The notes: generated by a model from the letters alone, not told the origin. Counted from the first letter of the stretch, positions 16,709-27,117 are shown. The stretch: 64,000 nt of DNA from DASSKA01 sp963839365 (GCA_963839365.1 CAWIUT010000010.1:496001-560000); one strand, 5' to 3'. Translations and numbers: made by a program.

Positions 16709-18367
16709 ATGTCAGCACCTGTGCCGGACGGCCCCGCCGACCTCGTGGTCCGCGGGGGGCGGCTGTTCACCGCCGTGGACCCGGGACCGGCGGGGTCCGG
16801 CGACGGTCTGGACGCGATCGCGGTCAAGGGCGACCGCATCGTCGCCGTCGGCCGGGGGGACCTCGACGGGCGCATCGGTCCGCGGACCGAGGTCGTCGAC
16901 GCCCGCGGCGGCATGGTGGTCCCCGGCTTCCAGGACGTCCACGTCCACGCGCCGTTCGCCGGCCACAACATGCTCCGGCTCTGGCTCAACGACGAGCCGG
17001 GACGCCAGGCCTACCTGGACCGGGTCCGGGAGTACGCGCGGCAGCACCCGGACGAGGAGTGGATCGTCGGCGGCGGCTGGGCGATGGAGTACTTCCCCGG
17101 CGGGACGCCGGTCAAGGAGGACCTCGACGCCATCGTGCCGGACCGCCCGGTCTTCTTGTTCAACCGTGACGTGCACGGAGCCTGGGTCAACTCGCGCGCC
17201 CTGAAGATCGCCGGCATCACGCGGGACACCCCAGACCCCGTGGACGGGCGGATCGAGCGGGACCCGGTCACCGGGGAGCCGACCGGCACGCTGCACGAGG
17301 GCGCGGCGTACAGCTTCAACGAGCGGATCGTGCCGCTCCCGGACCAGGTGACCTGGGAGAACGCCATCCGCGCCGCGCAGCGGCACCTGCACGCGCTGGG
17401 CATCACCGGCTGGCAGGACGCCTGGGTGACCCCTGCGACGGGGCAGGCCTACCAGTCCCTCGCGCAGCGCGGCGAGCTGACCGGCCGGGTGGTGGGCGCA
17501 CTGTGGTGGGACCGGCACCGCGGGGTGGAGCAGATCGAGGAGCTGCGGGCGCGGCGGGAGCGCGGGGTAGCCGGGGCCTTCCTGCCCACGTCGGTCAAGA
17601 TCATGCTCGACGGGGTCATGGAGAACTACACCGGAGCGCTGCTCGAGCCTTACTGCGACGGCTGCGGGGGCACGACGACGAACAGCGGGCTGAGCTACGT
17701 CGACCCCGAGCTGCTCGAGGCAGCAGTCACCGAGCTGGACCGGCACGGCTTCCAGGTGCACATGCACGCGATCGGGGACCGGGCGGCGCGCAACGCCCTC
17801 GACGCGGTGGCCGCGGCGCGGGCGGCCAACGGGCCGAACGACAACCGGCACCACGTGGCGCACCTGCAGCTGCTGCATCCCGACGACCTTCCCCGGTTCG
17901 CCGAGCTGGACGTGGTCGCCAACCTGCAGGCCTACTGGGCGCAGAAGGAGCCGCAGATGGACGTGCTGACGGTGCCCTTCCTCGGGGAGGAGCGGTCCCG
18001 GCTCCAGTTCCCCTTCGGTGACCTGATGCGGCACGGGGCGCGCCTGGCGATGGGCAGTGACTGGGCGGTCACCACCGCGGACCCGCTGCAGCAGATCGAG
18101 GTCGCGGTGACCCGGGCCGATCCCGGCCGGCGCTCCGACCAGCCGTTCCTGCCCGAGCAGGCGCTGCCGTTGCCCGTGGCGCTGCGCGCCTTCACCGCCG
18201 GGTCGGCCTACGTCAACCACGACGACGACGCGGGCGTGCTGCGGGTCGGCGCGCGCGCCGACCTCGCGGTCCTCGACCGGGACCTGTTCGCCGGCGAAGG
18301 CACGCCTCCGGCGGATGCGTCCGTGACCCTGACCGTCGCAGCCGGGCGGATCGTGCACCGGCGCTAG
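16709..18367 (+). CDS. Amidohydrolase family 3 (YtcJ-like) metal-dependent hydrolase
   Basis: This is a 552-residue amidohydrolase of the YtcJ/AtzF-like amidohydrolase-3 group. It has the metal-binding HVHAP near residues 77-81 in a VPGFQDVHVH context. The barrel regions include VHMHAIGDRAARNALD and a late GSDWAVTTADPL metal Asp. It should hydrolyse an amide, cyclic amide or similar C-N bond in the cytoplasm. GAGAGGA precedes the ATG at 16709. It is the first gene of a three-gene operon with a permease and a nitrilase. The real substrate cannot be deduced. Confidence 0.88.
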   Translation: MSAPVPDGPADLVVRGGRLFTAVDPGPAGSGDGLDAIAVKGDRIVAVGRGDLDGRIGPRTEVVDARGGMVVPGFQDVHVHAPFAGHNMLRLWLNDEPGRQAYLDRVREYARQHPDEEWIVGGGWAMEYFPGGTPVKEDLDAIVPDRPVFLFNRDVHGAWVNSRALKIAGITRDTPDPVDGRIERDPVTGEPTGTLHEGAAYSFNERIVPLPDQVTWENAIRAAQRHLHALGITGWQDAWVTPATGQAYQSLAQRGELTGRVVGALWWDRHRGVEQIEELRARRERGVAGAFLPTSVKIMLDGVMENYTGALLEPYCDGCGGTTTNSGLSYVDPELLEAAVTELDRHGFQVHMHAIGDRAARNALDAVAAARAANGPNDNRHHVAHLQLLHPDDLPRFAELDVVANLQAYWAQKEPQMDVLTVPFLGEERSRLQFPFGDLMRHGARLAMGSDWAVTTADPLQQIEVAVTRADPGRRSDQPFLPEQALPLPVALRAFTAGSAYVNHDDDAGVLRVGARADLAVLDRDLFAGEGTPPADASVTLTVAAGRIVHRR

Positions 18368-18390
18368 TCGAGCCTCCCCCAGGAGACCCC

Positions 18391-19772
<1,382 letters not shown>

Positions 19773-19773
<1 letters not shown>

Positions 19774-20621
19774 TGGCCGACAGCGGACCGGACACCACGG
19801 GCGCCGAAGCCGTGACCGTGGCACTGTGCCAGCTCCATCCGCGGATCGGGGAGCGCGAGCACAACCGTGCCCGCATCCTGGAGTCGGTGCGCGCGGCCGC
19901 GGTGAAGGGCGCCCGAGTGGTCGTGCTGCCCGAGCTGGCGACCAGCGGCTACGTCTTCAACAGCCGCGAGGAGGCCCGGGGGCTGGCCGAACCGGCGGAC
20001 GGGCCGACCGCACAGGCGCTGCAGCAGGTTGCCGCGGAGACCGGGGTCACCGTCGTGCTGGGGATCCCGGAGGTCGACCCGTCGGGGCGGCTGTTCAACA
20101 GCGCCCTGGTCGTCGACGCCACCGGGGTGCGGGCGGTCTACCGCAAGGCCCATCTGTGGGCCCGGGAGCCGGAGTTCTTCGAACCTGGCGACAGCCCACC
20201 CGCCGTGCTCGACATGGGCTGGGGCCGGCTGGCGGTGCTGGTCTGCTACGACCTGGAGTTCCCCGAATGGGTGCGCCGCACCGCGCTCGCCGGCGCGGAC
20301 CTGATCTGCGCGCCCACGAACTGGCCGGCCGAGCCGCGGCCCGCGGGGGAGCGGCCCATCGAGGTGGTCGGCGTGATGGCCGGGGCTGCTGCCAGCCGGG
20401 TCTTCATCGCGGCGTGTGACCGCGTGGGGGAGGAGCGCGGCACCGGGTGGGTGAGCGGTTCGGTCGTGGCCGGTCCCGACGGGTACCCGCTGGTCCTGGC
20501 CGACCTCAGCGACAACGAGCAGCTCCTGCTGGCGACCTGCCCTCTGACCGAGGCGCGGGACAAGTCGCTGGGTGAGCTCAACCACCGTTTCGACGACCGA
20601 CGGCCGGAGCTTTACGCCTGA
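19773..20621 (+). CDS. Carbon-nitrogen hydrolase (nitrilase/amidase superfamily)
   Basis: The 282-residue enzyme has the nitrilase Glu-Lys-Cys triad: Glu54 (LPELATSGY), Lys125 (YRKAHLW) and Cys158 (LVCYDLEFPEW). The sequence resembles the N-carbamoyl or omega-amidase branches more than true nitrilases. It would release ammonia or a carbamate from an amide produced or imported by the two genes before it. It is translationally coupled to the permease through a TGATG overlap. Confidence 0.92.
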
Positions 20622-20771
20622 CGCGTCGCCCGGCGGACAGCCGAGGGCTGAAGGCAGCGCCCGGCTGCGCCGCGGCGCCGCAGAGCGGACAACCCTCGCA
20701 TTGCGGGCCACCCCGCCGGCAATTCGGCGAATCGCCTGTCCGTCGGCACGATCCAAGCCATCATCTTTGCC

Positions 20772-21812
20772 GTGCATCCACGAACCCCCGGTCCTCGCTC
20801 CCGCATGCCCGGCCTCCGTCTGCTCGGCGTGCTGGCGTTCGCCCTCGCCAGCATCACCGCTGCCACCCAGCTCCCGGCCGCGCCGTCACAGGCGGCCGGT
20901 CGCGACCCAGCGGCGGCCGCGCGGGCCGGCGTGACCCCCGTGGTGCAGGTCAAGCGGCACAGGGGCGTGGTGACCGGTGACGGGCACGCGGTGTTCCTGG
21001 CCAACCGGACCGAGTTCCGCCCGCGTCGTACGCAGGTGACTGTGCCTCCGAGGGTGCGCGCCCGGTCCTGGGTCGTGGTGGACCTCGGCACCGGTCGGCT
21101 GCTGGGCAAGCACAACGCCCGCAAGCCGCTGCCGCAGGCGTCCACGATGAAGCTCCTGACCGCGGTGACCGCGGCCCGGGCGGTGGACAGGAGCGTGCCC
21201 CACAAGGTCACGCGCTCGGAGGCGCACCAGATCTGCACCTGCGCGGGGCTGGCGCCCGGTCACTACTACACCTTCCAGACGCTGATGGAGGGCATGCTGC
21301 TGCCCTCGGGCAACGATGCGGCCGAGGCGCTGGCCGGTTCCTACCGCGGCGGCAGCGCCGCCTTCTACGGCCGGATGAACCAGGTCGCGCGCAGTCTCGG
21401 CGCGCGGGAGACGGTGGCCATGAACGCGTCCGGGCTGACCGCTCCCGGGTCGCACTCGTCGGCGCGGGATCTCACCATCCTGCTGCGGGCAGCGCTGCGA
21501 CGCCCTGCGATCAGGCACGTGATGGCGATGCCGTCGGCCACGATCGCCACCTACTCCGGGCGGCACGCGCACACCGTCTCCCGGGGCACCAACTACGTCA
21601 ACACCTACCCGCACTCGCTGGGCAAGAGCGGCTACACCACCCCCGCCAAGAACACCCTCGTGGTGGCCACCTGGCTGGGCCCGCACCACCTCGCCGCCGC
21701 GGTCATGGGCGCGCCCTACGGCTACTCCACCTCGGACGCGCGCGGGCTGAGCACCTGGGCCGCGAAGAACTTCGCCGGCCTGCGTGCGGTCGGCCGGTTG
21801 CCACACTCCTGA
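20772..21812 (+). CDS. D-alanyl-D-alanine carboxypeptidase (PBP5/6-type)
   Basis: This is a 346-residue secreted serine peptidase of family S11. It has the catalytic STMK tetrad at 124-127, SGN at 179-181 and a KSG triad near residue 275. An N-terminal hydrophobic segment (about residues 13-32) ends in an Ala-rich cleavage region. The enzyme trims the terminal D-Ala of peptidoglycan pentapeptides. The GTG at 20772 gives an Arg-rich n-region; ATG 20805 is an alternative start. It appears to be monocistronic. Confidence 0.9.
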   Translation: MHPRTPGPRSRMPGLRLLGVLAFALASITAATQLPAAPSQAAGRDPAAAARAGVTPVVQVKRHRGVVTGDGHAVFLANRTEFRPRRTQVTVPPRVRARSWVVVDLGTGRLLGKHNARKPLPQASTMKLLTAVTAARAVDRSVPHKVTRSEAHQICTCAGLAPGHYYTFQTLMEGMLLPSGNDAAEALAGSYRGGSAAFYGRMNQVARSLGARETVAMNASGLTAPGSHSSARDLTILLRAALRRPAIRHVMAMPSATIATYSGRHAHTVSRGTNYVNTYPHSLGKSGYTTPAKNTLVVATWLGPHHLAAAVMGAPYGYSTSDARGLSTWAAKNFAGLRAVGRLPHS

Positions 21813-21990
21813 TCGGCGAGACTTCGCCCTCGAAGGCCGCCAGCAGCCGCGCGCTGTGTAGGGGCCACAAGGACGTGCAGCCTCCCCCGATATTCGCCGA
21901 ATGAGCGCACGAACCGGCAAGGGTGCACGTCCGTATGGCCCCCCGGGGGGCGCGGAGTCATCCGCCAGACCAACCGTGTCCCCACGCGAG

Positions 21991-22239
21991 TCAGAAGGAG
22001 GACGCGTGCGGGGGGCGGAACCCGACCTTCTCTTCGGAGGGCATGAGGATCCACAGGATCGGATAGACGAGAATCTGGCTGCCGGGGATGACCAGGAGCA
22101 GCAGCACGAACAGGATCCGGGCGGGCCACGGCGGGATGCCGACACGTCGTCCGAGGCCGGCGCACACTCCGCCGAGCACTCGCCCATCAACCGGTCGGAC
22201 GAACCCTCGGCGGGCGAAGCTTTGCTGGATGGCATTCAT
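21991..22239 (-). CDS. PspC-domain small membrane protein
   Basis: This 82-residue protein is almost entirely a PspC domain. An FVRPVDGRVLGGVCAGLGRRVGI segment at residues 13-35 is followed by one hydrophobic helix (about 42-66). PspC proteins sense or stabilise the envelope under stress and can bind toxin or response components. The ATG 22239 start was preferred because upstream in-frame codons show no family similarity. Confidence 0.85.
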   Translation of the reverse strand: MNAIQQSFARRGFVRPVDGRVLGGVCAGLGRRVGIPPWPARILFVLLLLVIPGSQILVYPILWILMPSEEKVGFRPPHASSF

Positions 22240-22366
22240 GAACGGTGCACTTCCTCGGATCGGGTTGCCTTGCTGACAAGGTCCACTGTGCGTCGCGGCA
22301 GGGCGCCGGCACATCCGGCGAAGCCCTGAGCCGACCCTGAACATGCGTCCCTGCAGCTTGTGGGCG

Positions 22367-23212
22367 TCACCGGGTGTCCGGGTCGGGTGCGTCCCGACGG
22401 AGTACGGCGTCCCGCAGCACCGTTCCGCCGCCGAAGGAGCTGCTCACCCGACTGCCGGCGAGCACCCGATAGGGCGCAGCCGAGACCGAGGCGGCGCGCG
22501 CCAACGCCGTACCGGGACAGGCATCCGCGGACGCGACAACCAGGAGGTTTCCGGCGCGCCGGCCTTTCAGCGTGCTCGGCTCCGCGCCGACCACCTGGTG
22601 CTGCCAGCAGCATCGCAGCCCGCCGACCACGTCCCGGGTCAGGGCGAAGGGGGCGTGGTCGGTCAGGTTGGCCACGAACACGCCTCCCGCATCGAGCACG
22701 CGCGCGACCTGCTCGAAGCACTCGACGGTGAGCAGCTCGCCGGGCACGCGCCCGTCGAGGTAGGCATCCAGGACGACGACGCCGACCGATCTCTCGCGCA
22801 CCTGTGTCAGGCCCCGACGGCCATCGACCGGGCGCACCCGGATGCCACTGCGCCGGGGCAGCGGCAGCTCGGACCGCACACGCTCGGTCAGCTCCTCGTC
22901 CGGCTCCAGCACGATCTGGTGCGATCCGGGCCTGGTCGCGGCCACGTAGCGCGGCAGCGCGAGGCCGGCGCCACCGATGTGCACGATCCGCAGCGGCTGG
23001 CCCGGCCGGCTCCGGCCATCGATGACATCAGCCATCCGACGCAGGTAGTCGAACCCGAGGCGAGTGGGGTCTTCCAGGTCGACCAGCGACTGGTCGCGGC
23101 CGTCGACCCGGACCAGGAACGAGTCGGGCCGGTCGGACGCGATGATCTCGACCACGGTTCCGGGCCGGTTCGCAGCGGGGCTCGTCGAGCCGGTGGTCGC
23201 AGGCACGGGCAC
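22367..23212 (-). CDS. Spermidine-synthase-like methyltransferase-fold protein
   Basis: The 281-residue protein has a Rossmann SAM-binding-like fold of the spermidine synthase type (VHIGGAGLALPRYVAATRPG near residues 75-95, VVVLDAYLDGRVPGELLT near 144-162). The polyamine-synthase catalytic residues are not obvious, as in many actinobacterial homologues annotated as fused or truncated spermidine synthase. It begins right after the stop codon of the aldo/keto reductase gene (TAG directly followed by GTG), so the two are co-translated. Substrate unknown. Confidence 0.78.
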   Translation of the reverse strand: MPVPATTGSTSPAANRPGTVVEIIASDRPDSFLVRVDGRDQSLVDLEDPTRLGFDYLRRMADVIDGRSRPGQPLRIVHIGGAGLALPRYVAATRPGSHQIVLEPDEELTERVRSELPLPRRSGIRVRPVDGRRGLTQVRERSVGVVVLDAYLDGRVPGELLTVECFEQVARVLDAGGVFVANLTDHAPFALTRDVVGGLRCCWQHQVVGAEPSTLKGRRAGNLLVVASADACPGTALARAASVSAAPYRVLAGSRVSSSFGGGTVLRDAVLRRDAPDPDTR

Positions 23213-24181
23213 CTACAGCCCGGTGGGAGCCCGTGGGGCGTAGGACCGCTCCAGGAGGTCGGTCTCGTCGTCGCTGAGCTCAACTTCGAGTGCTGCCACA
23301 GCATCGGCGAGGTGGTGAGGCTTGGTGGCGCCGACGATCGGTGCGTCCACGACGGGGGTGCGCAGCACCCAGGCGAGCGCGACCTGAGCCATGGGAACCT
23401 CCCGCTGCCGGGCGATGCCTTCAACGGCGTCGACGATCGCCTTGTCACTGTCTTGGTAGAGCTTGCGGGCGAAGGCGTCGCTCTCGGAGCGCTGGGTCTG
23501 CTCGCCCCACGGACGGGCCAGCCGCCCGCGGGCGAGTGGGCTCCAGGGGATCGACCCGATCGCCTGGTCGGTCAGGAACGGGAACATCTCCCGCTCTTCC
23601 TCCCGCATGAGCAGGCTGTACTGGTCCTGCATGGACACGAACCGGGTCCACCCGTGCAGGTCGGCAGCGTGCTGCATCTTCGCGAGCTGCCAGGCCCACA
23701 TGGAGGACGCCCCGATGTAGCGGGCCTTGCCGGCCTTGACGACGTCGTGCAGCGCCTCCATGGTCTCCTCGACCGGAGTGTGCCGGTCGAAGCGGTGGAT
23801 CTGGTAGAGGTCCACGTAGTCGGTGCCGAGGCGGGTGAGGGAGGCGTCGATCTGTTCCATGACGGCTCGGCGGGAGAGACCCGAGCCGCCGGGACCGTCG
23901 TGCATCCGCCCGTGCACCTTGGTGGCGAGAACGATGTCCTCACGCCTGGTGAACCGCTTGATCGCCCTGCCGACGAACTCTTCGGACGAGCCGTGGCTGT
24001 AGACGTTGGCGGTGTCCCAGAAGGTGATGCCGAGATCCACGGCCTGCCGGAAGTAGGGCTGGGCGGCGTCCTCGTCGAGCACCCAGGAGTGTCCACCCAT
24101 GGAGGCGTCGCCGTAGCTCATGCAACCCAGGGCGATCCGGCTGACCGTGAGTCCGGTCCGGCCCAGACGGGTGTACTCCAT
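23213..24181 (-). CDS. Aldo/keto reductase
   Basis: This is a 322-residue NADPH-dependent oxidoreductase. MEYTRLGRTGLTVSRIALGCMSYG is the family N-terminus. The Asp-Tyr-Lys-His tetrad can be placed at the DTANVYSHG motif, the Lys of LATKVHGR and the His of YQIHRFD. The C-terminal IVGATKPHHLADAV region contacts NADP phosphate. It most resembles YajO/Tas-like reductases acting on aldehydes. The ATG at 24181 has GAGAGGAT upstream. Confidence 0.92.
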   Translation of the reverse strand: MEYTRLGRTGLTVSRIALGCMSYGDASMGGHSWVLDEDAAQPYFRQAVDLGITFWDTANVYSHGSSEEFVGRAIKRFTRREDIVLATKVHGRMHDGPGGSGLSRRAVMEQIDASLTRLGTDYVDLYQIHRFDRHTPVEETMEALHDVVKAGKARYIGASSMWAWQLAKMQHAADLHGWTRFVSMQDQYSLLMREEEREMFPFLTDQAIGSIPWSPLARGRLARPWGEQTQRSESDAFARKLYQDSDKAIVDAVEGIARQREVPMAQVALAWVLRTPVVDAPIVGATKPHHLADAVAALEVELSDDETDLLERSYAPRAPTGL

Positions 24182-24301
24182 GGTGGGGATCCTCTCGTTC
24201 GACGTCGCGCGACCGGGTCCTACCCGGAGCGGCCTGTCGCAATACCGATGAGTCGGTGACTGCTCGCCGGGCTGCCGGAGGGGGCCGGGTCGCGTGAGAC
24301 C

Positions 24302-24910
24302 ATGCGGTCCATGGTCGAGGAACCGGGGTCGCGCCGGGTGGCGGCCCCGGACAAGGAGACCCTGTCCTTCGGCAGCCGCCGAAGGTCTCGCACGTGGGCG
24401 CGGCCGGTGCTGGTAGCGGCCGTGCTCGCCGCAGGTGCCGGGGTGGGCGTCTTGCTGCTCCGCCCGGACCCGTTGCCTCCACCCCGCGCCGTGGCCGCGG
24501 TCGGAGGGGCCGGCTGGACGGTCACCACGGACCGCGCCGCGCACCGTTCGAGCTTCACGTTCGAGCTGCGCAGCACCGTCGCCGGGCCGGTCACCATCAC
24601 CGGGGTCGGACGCAGCGCTCGGGGCCTCCAGCTGCTACGCACCCGCGCTCGCCCCCGACGCGACGGGAGCGCCCTGGGTCGGCCCGGTGGTGCCCCGCTG
24701 CCGATCTCGGTCGGGCGGAGCTCACTGGTGGCCGTGACCTTGGTCTACCACGTGATCGGGTGCCCCGGGTTGCGCGGGCGATCCTGGCCGATCCCGGTCA
24801 CCTACCAGGTCGGTGGGTCGCGCACCCGCACGACGATGATCGATCCGGGAGGCGGCTCCTTCGAGCTGGCCTGGCACGACGCGCTGACGCATCGCGCCTG
24901 CGGCGACTGA
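24302..24910 (+). CDS. Hypothetical single-pass membrane protein
   Basis: The 202-residue protein has a charged N-terminus, one hydrophobic helix (about residues 33-53) and an extracytoplasmic domain of about 145 residues. That domain is beta-rich, with several valine/threonine strands and two cysteines near 154 and 200. I do not recognise the family. Codon use looks genuine. An ATG at 24311 is an alternative start. It is divergent from the aldo/keto reductase gene (120 bp). Confidence 0.6.
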   Translation: MRSMVEEPGSRRVAAPDKETLSFGSRRRSRTWARPVLVAAVLAAGAGVGVLLLRPDPLPPPRAVAAVGGAGWTVTTDRAAHRSSFTFELRSTVAGPVTITGVGRSARGLQLLRTRARPRRDGSALGRPGGAPLPISVGRSSLVAVTLVYHVIGCPGLRGRSWPIPVTYQVGGSRTRTTMIDPGGGSFELAWHDALTHRACGD

Positions 24911-25279
24911 GCGGCAGGAGGGTTCGGCGCGCGGCGAAAGGCGCGCAGCGTCCGAGCCCCCGCTCCACTCGTCGCGAAACGGGCCACATGGGCTCTGGAA
25001 AGCGCCACCCCGCCGCATCTTGTGTGGGGGAACCGGCGTCCGACCTGGCATCAGGGCCATGACGTCAGTCGGGTCTACGAGCTGCGCCGCCGGGCGCCGC
25101 CGGGCGCGGGACTGGTGCTGCCGCTGGTGCGCCGGCGGTGGCTGCCCGGGATCAGCACCCAAGCGTCCTGCTCCACCACCTCGCCGTCGAGGACGCCAGC
25201 ACCTCCGGGAGCGCCACGTCCAACATGGGCGAGTCCGGCGGGGTCGCCGAGCTCGAGAGGTTCAAGCAGTCGTTCGGCA

Positions 25280-25316
25280 CCGTTCGGGTTCTTGGCCAGG
25301 TTACCGCTGGCGGTGG
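25280..25316 (-). pseudogene. Remnant matching the 3' part of msrA
   Basis: These 37 bp match 26431-26466, inside the intact msrA 1.15 kb away, in the same orientation. Twenty bases are identical without interruption, then the match continues with three substitutions and one indel. In msrA the segment encodes His-His-Gln-Gln-Tyr-Leu-Ala-Lys-Asn-Pro-Asn-Gly. Similarity fades on both sides. It looks like a decayed fragment of a second msrA copy or a duplication scar. The heliorhodopsin gene lies between the two copies. Confidence 0.45.
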
Positions 25317-25441
25317 CAGAGAACACACGTACAAGATTCGGGCATTTTGCCGGTAGGCCCATCCAGTGAAGGCAGCCACCGCCATGGCCCTGGCAGGTCG
25401 GTTGCCGCGGAGGTGGGGGACCTTCGGCTCTGATGGCGTCC

Positions 25442-25466
25442 GTTGCCCGTCGCAACCCTGGGGTAA
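25442..25466 (+). promoter_or_regulatory. SigB/SigF-like promoter of the heliorhodopsin gene
   Basis: GTTG (25442-25445), a 15-nt spacer and GGGTAA (25461-25466) resemble the general-stress consensus GTTT-N14-16-GGGTAT of actinobacterial SigB/SigF. It ends 21 nt before the ATG, leaving room for a short leader with the GAGGGAGG ribosome site at 25476-25483. Confidence 0.5.
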
Positions 25467-25487
25467 CGCTGGTTCGAGGGAGGCGCC

Positions 25488-26279
25488 ATGGCTGTCAGGA
25501 CAAAGCCGGCCACCCCGTCGCCGACCGAGCGCACCGCGCTCGGCTACAGGGGGCTGAGGGTGTTCAACGTCGTCGTCGGGGTGCTGCTGGCGGCGCAGGC
25601 CCTGTACATGCTGCTCACGAGCAACGATCTCGCGCTCCCGGTCACCGCGTCCTTCCTGCGGACCAACCCGGTCGCAGTGACCCCACCGTCACCGCCCGAG
25701 TCGCTGTTCTCGCTGGGTATCGGCGTGACGGTGGCGGTCTTCCTGCTGCTCGCTGCGCTGGACCACTTCACCGCGGCCGCCCCTGGGGTGCACCGCTGGT
25801 ACGAGCGCGGTCTCGCCCTGCGCTCCAACTACGCGCGCTGGGTGGAGTACTCGGTCTCCGCATCAATCATGATCGTGCTGATCGGCCTGTTCGTGGGCAT
25901 CCGTGACCTCGCGGCACTGATGGGCATCTTCGCGGCGAACACCGGGATGATCCTGTTCGGACTGCTGATGGAGCGACAGCAGAGGCCCGGTGAGGCGGAC
26001 TGGAGCGCATTCTGGTTCGGCTCGCTCATCGGTCTCGTCCCCTGGGCAGCCATCGCGATCTACGTCGCCCAACCGCCGTCCGTGCCCGCCTTCGTGTACG
26101 TGATCGTCGTGGTGCAGTTCCTGCTGTTCTTCAGCTTCGCCGCGAACATGGCTCTGCAGTACGCCCAGGTGGGGCGTTGGCGAAGCTACGTGTACGGCGA
26201 GGTGGCCTACGTCGTGCTCAGCCTGACCGCCAAATCGCTGCTCGCCTGGCTGATCTTCGCGAACGTCCTGCGCAGCTAG
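25488..26279 (+). CDS. Heliorhodopsin (type 3 microbial rhodopsin)
   Basis: This 263-residue seven-helix retinal protein has the Schiff-base lysine in helix 7 at Lys249 (SLTAKSLLAW). The helix 3 counterion is Glu120 in RWVEYSVSASIM, corresponding to Lys241 and Glu107 of the reference heliorhodopsin 48C12. The helix 4 stretch IFAANTGMILFGLLME is also diagnostic. Family knowledge: heliorhodopsins are inverted in the membrane, do not pump ions, have slow photocycles, and are proposed light sensors linked to oxidative stress. GGGAGG precedes the ATG by 4 nt. The 3' end faces msrA 105 bp away. No retinal-synthesis or kinase gene is in the window. Confidence 0.93.
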   Translation: MAVRTKPATPSPTERTALGYRGLRVFNVVVGVLLAAQALYMLLTSNDLALPVTASFLRTNPVAVTPPSPPESLFSLGIGVTVAVFLLLAALDHFTAAAPGVHRWYERGLALRSNYARWVEYSVSASIMIVLIGLFVGIRDLAALMGIFAANTGMILFGLLMERQQRPGEADWSAFWFGSLIGLVPWAAIAIYVAQPPSVPAFVYVIVVVQFLLFFSFAANMALQYAQVGRWRSYVYGEVAYVVLSLTAKSLLAWLIFANVLRS

Positions 26280-26384
26280 CGCCGCAGCTGCATCCCTTGT
26301 CCGGCCCGGGTTCCGGGGTCCGGATGCCGCCAAGCTCGGAGGGCACGCCTTCCCGGTCCAGCATCCGCTGCCGGACTCACGGGC

Positions 26385-27032
26385 TCAGTCGTCGGGGAAC
26401 GGCACTTCGGTGGCCGAGTGGCAGCGGTAGCCGTTCGGGTTCTTGGCCAGATACTGCTGGTGGTGGTCCTCGGCGTAGTAGTACGTCGGCGCGGGCGTGA
26501 CCTCCGTGGTGACCGGACCGTACCCCCGGCGCCGCAGCTCCGGCTCGTAGACCGCGATGAGCTCGCGGGCCACCTTCTCCTGCTCCGCGTTGCAGGGGTA
26601 GATCGCCGAGCGGTACTGCGTGCCGATGTCGTTGCCCTGGCGCATCCCCTGGGTGGGGTCGTGGAACTCGAAGAACGCCTTCACCAGGTCGGCGTACGAC
26701 ACCACGCTGGGGTCGAAGACCACCCGGACCGCCTCGGTGTGCCCGGTCATCCCGGTGCACACCTCTTCGTACGACGGGTGCGGGGTGATGCCACCGGCGT
26801 AGCCGACGGAGGTGGACCAGACTCCGGGCATCTGCCAGAAGACCTCCTCCGCGCCCCAGAAGCAGCCGAGGCCGAACATCGCCACCTCGAAGCCGTCGGG
26901 GATGTCGGACTCGTCGGTGACCAGCGGCGCGTCGAGCACCAGGTGCTTCTCCGCGAGCGTGAACCAGGGCTCGTCACGGCCCGGAAGCGCCTGCTCAGAG
27001 GTGGGCATCTCCTGCTTGCGGTGGAACAACAC
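26385..27032 (-). CDS. msrA: Peptide-methionine (S)-S-oxide reductase
   Basis: The 215-residue MsrA repairs oxidised methionine in proteins, using thioredoxin-type reductants. The catalytic Cys57 lies in GCFWGAEEVF. The GYAGG, GHTEAV and EDHHQQYLAKNPNGY blocks are all present. It has the extended N-terminus (about 50 residues) of the long actinobacterial MsrA class. The GTG start at 27032 has GAGGAGAGG just upstream. It converges with the heliorhodopsin gene. The metB gene diverges from it 98 bp away, and a thioredoxin gene lies at 44.4 kb. Confidence 0.96.
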   Translation of the reverse strand: MLFHRKQEMPTSEQALPGRDEPWFTLAEKHLVLDAPLVTDESDIPDGFEVAMFGLGCFWGAEEVFWQMPGVWSTSVGYAGGITPHPSYEEVCTGMTGHTEAVRVVFDPSVVSYADLVKAFFEFHDPTQGMRQGNDIGTQYRSAIYPCNAEQEKVARELIAVYEPELRRRGYGPVTTEVTPAPTYYYAEDHHQQYLAKNPNGYRCHSATEVPFPDD

Positions 27033-27117
27033 GGTCCTCTCCTCGCCTCGGTTCTACGACGGTAACGACCGGCGTCCGCGGATCCTTCCCCGGGCGTCGG
27101 GGAAGCGGGCCGGCCGG

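Larger units (their letters stand above)
24911..25487. other. 577-bp stretch with no convincing gene
   Basis: No frame has family content here: several short open frames exist on both strands, but none looks like protein. The stretch contains an msrA-like remnant (25280-25316) and, at its end, a SigB/SigF-like promoter for the heliorhodopsin gene. The middle (24960-25260) shows no structure I can name. Confidence 0.6.

Noticed and set aside
21938..21951. 14-bp C6-G6 palindrome downstream of the D,D-carboxypeptidase gene
   Set aside because: It has no loop and no following T-run, so it cannot be called a terminator.
25138..25356. 72-residue frame before heliorhodopsin
   Set aside because: No domain and no ribosome site, and it crosses the msrA-like remnant; probably non-coding.
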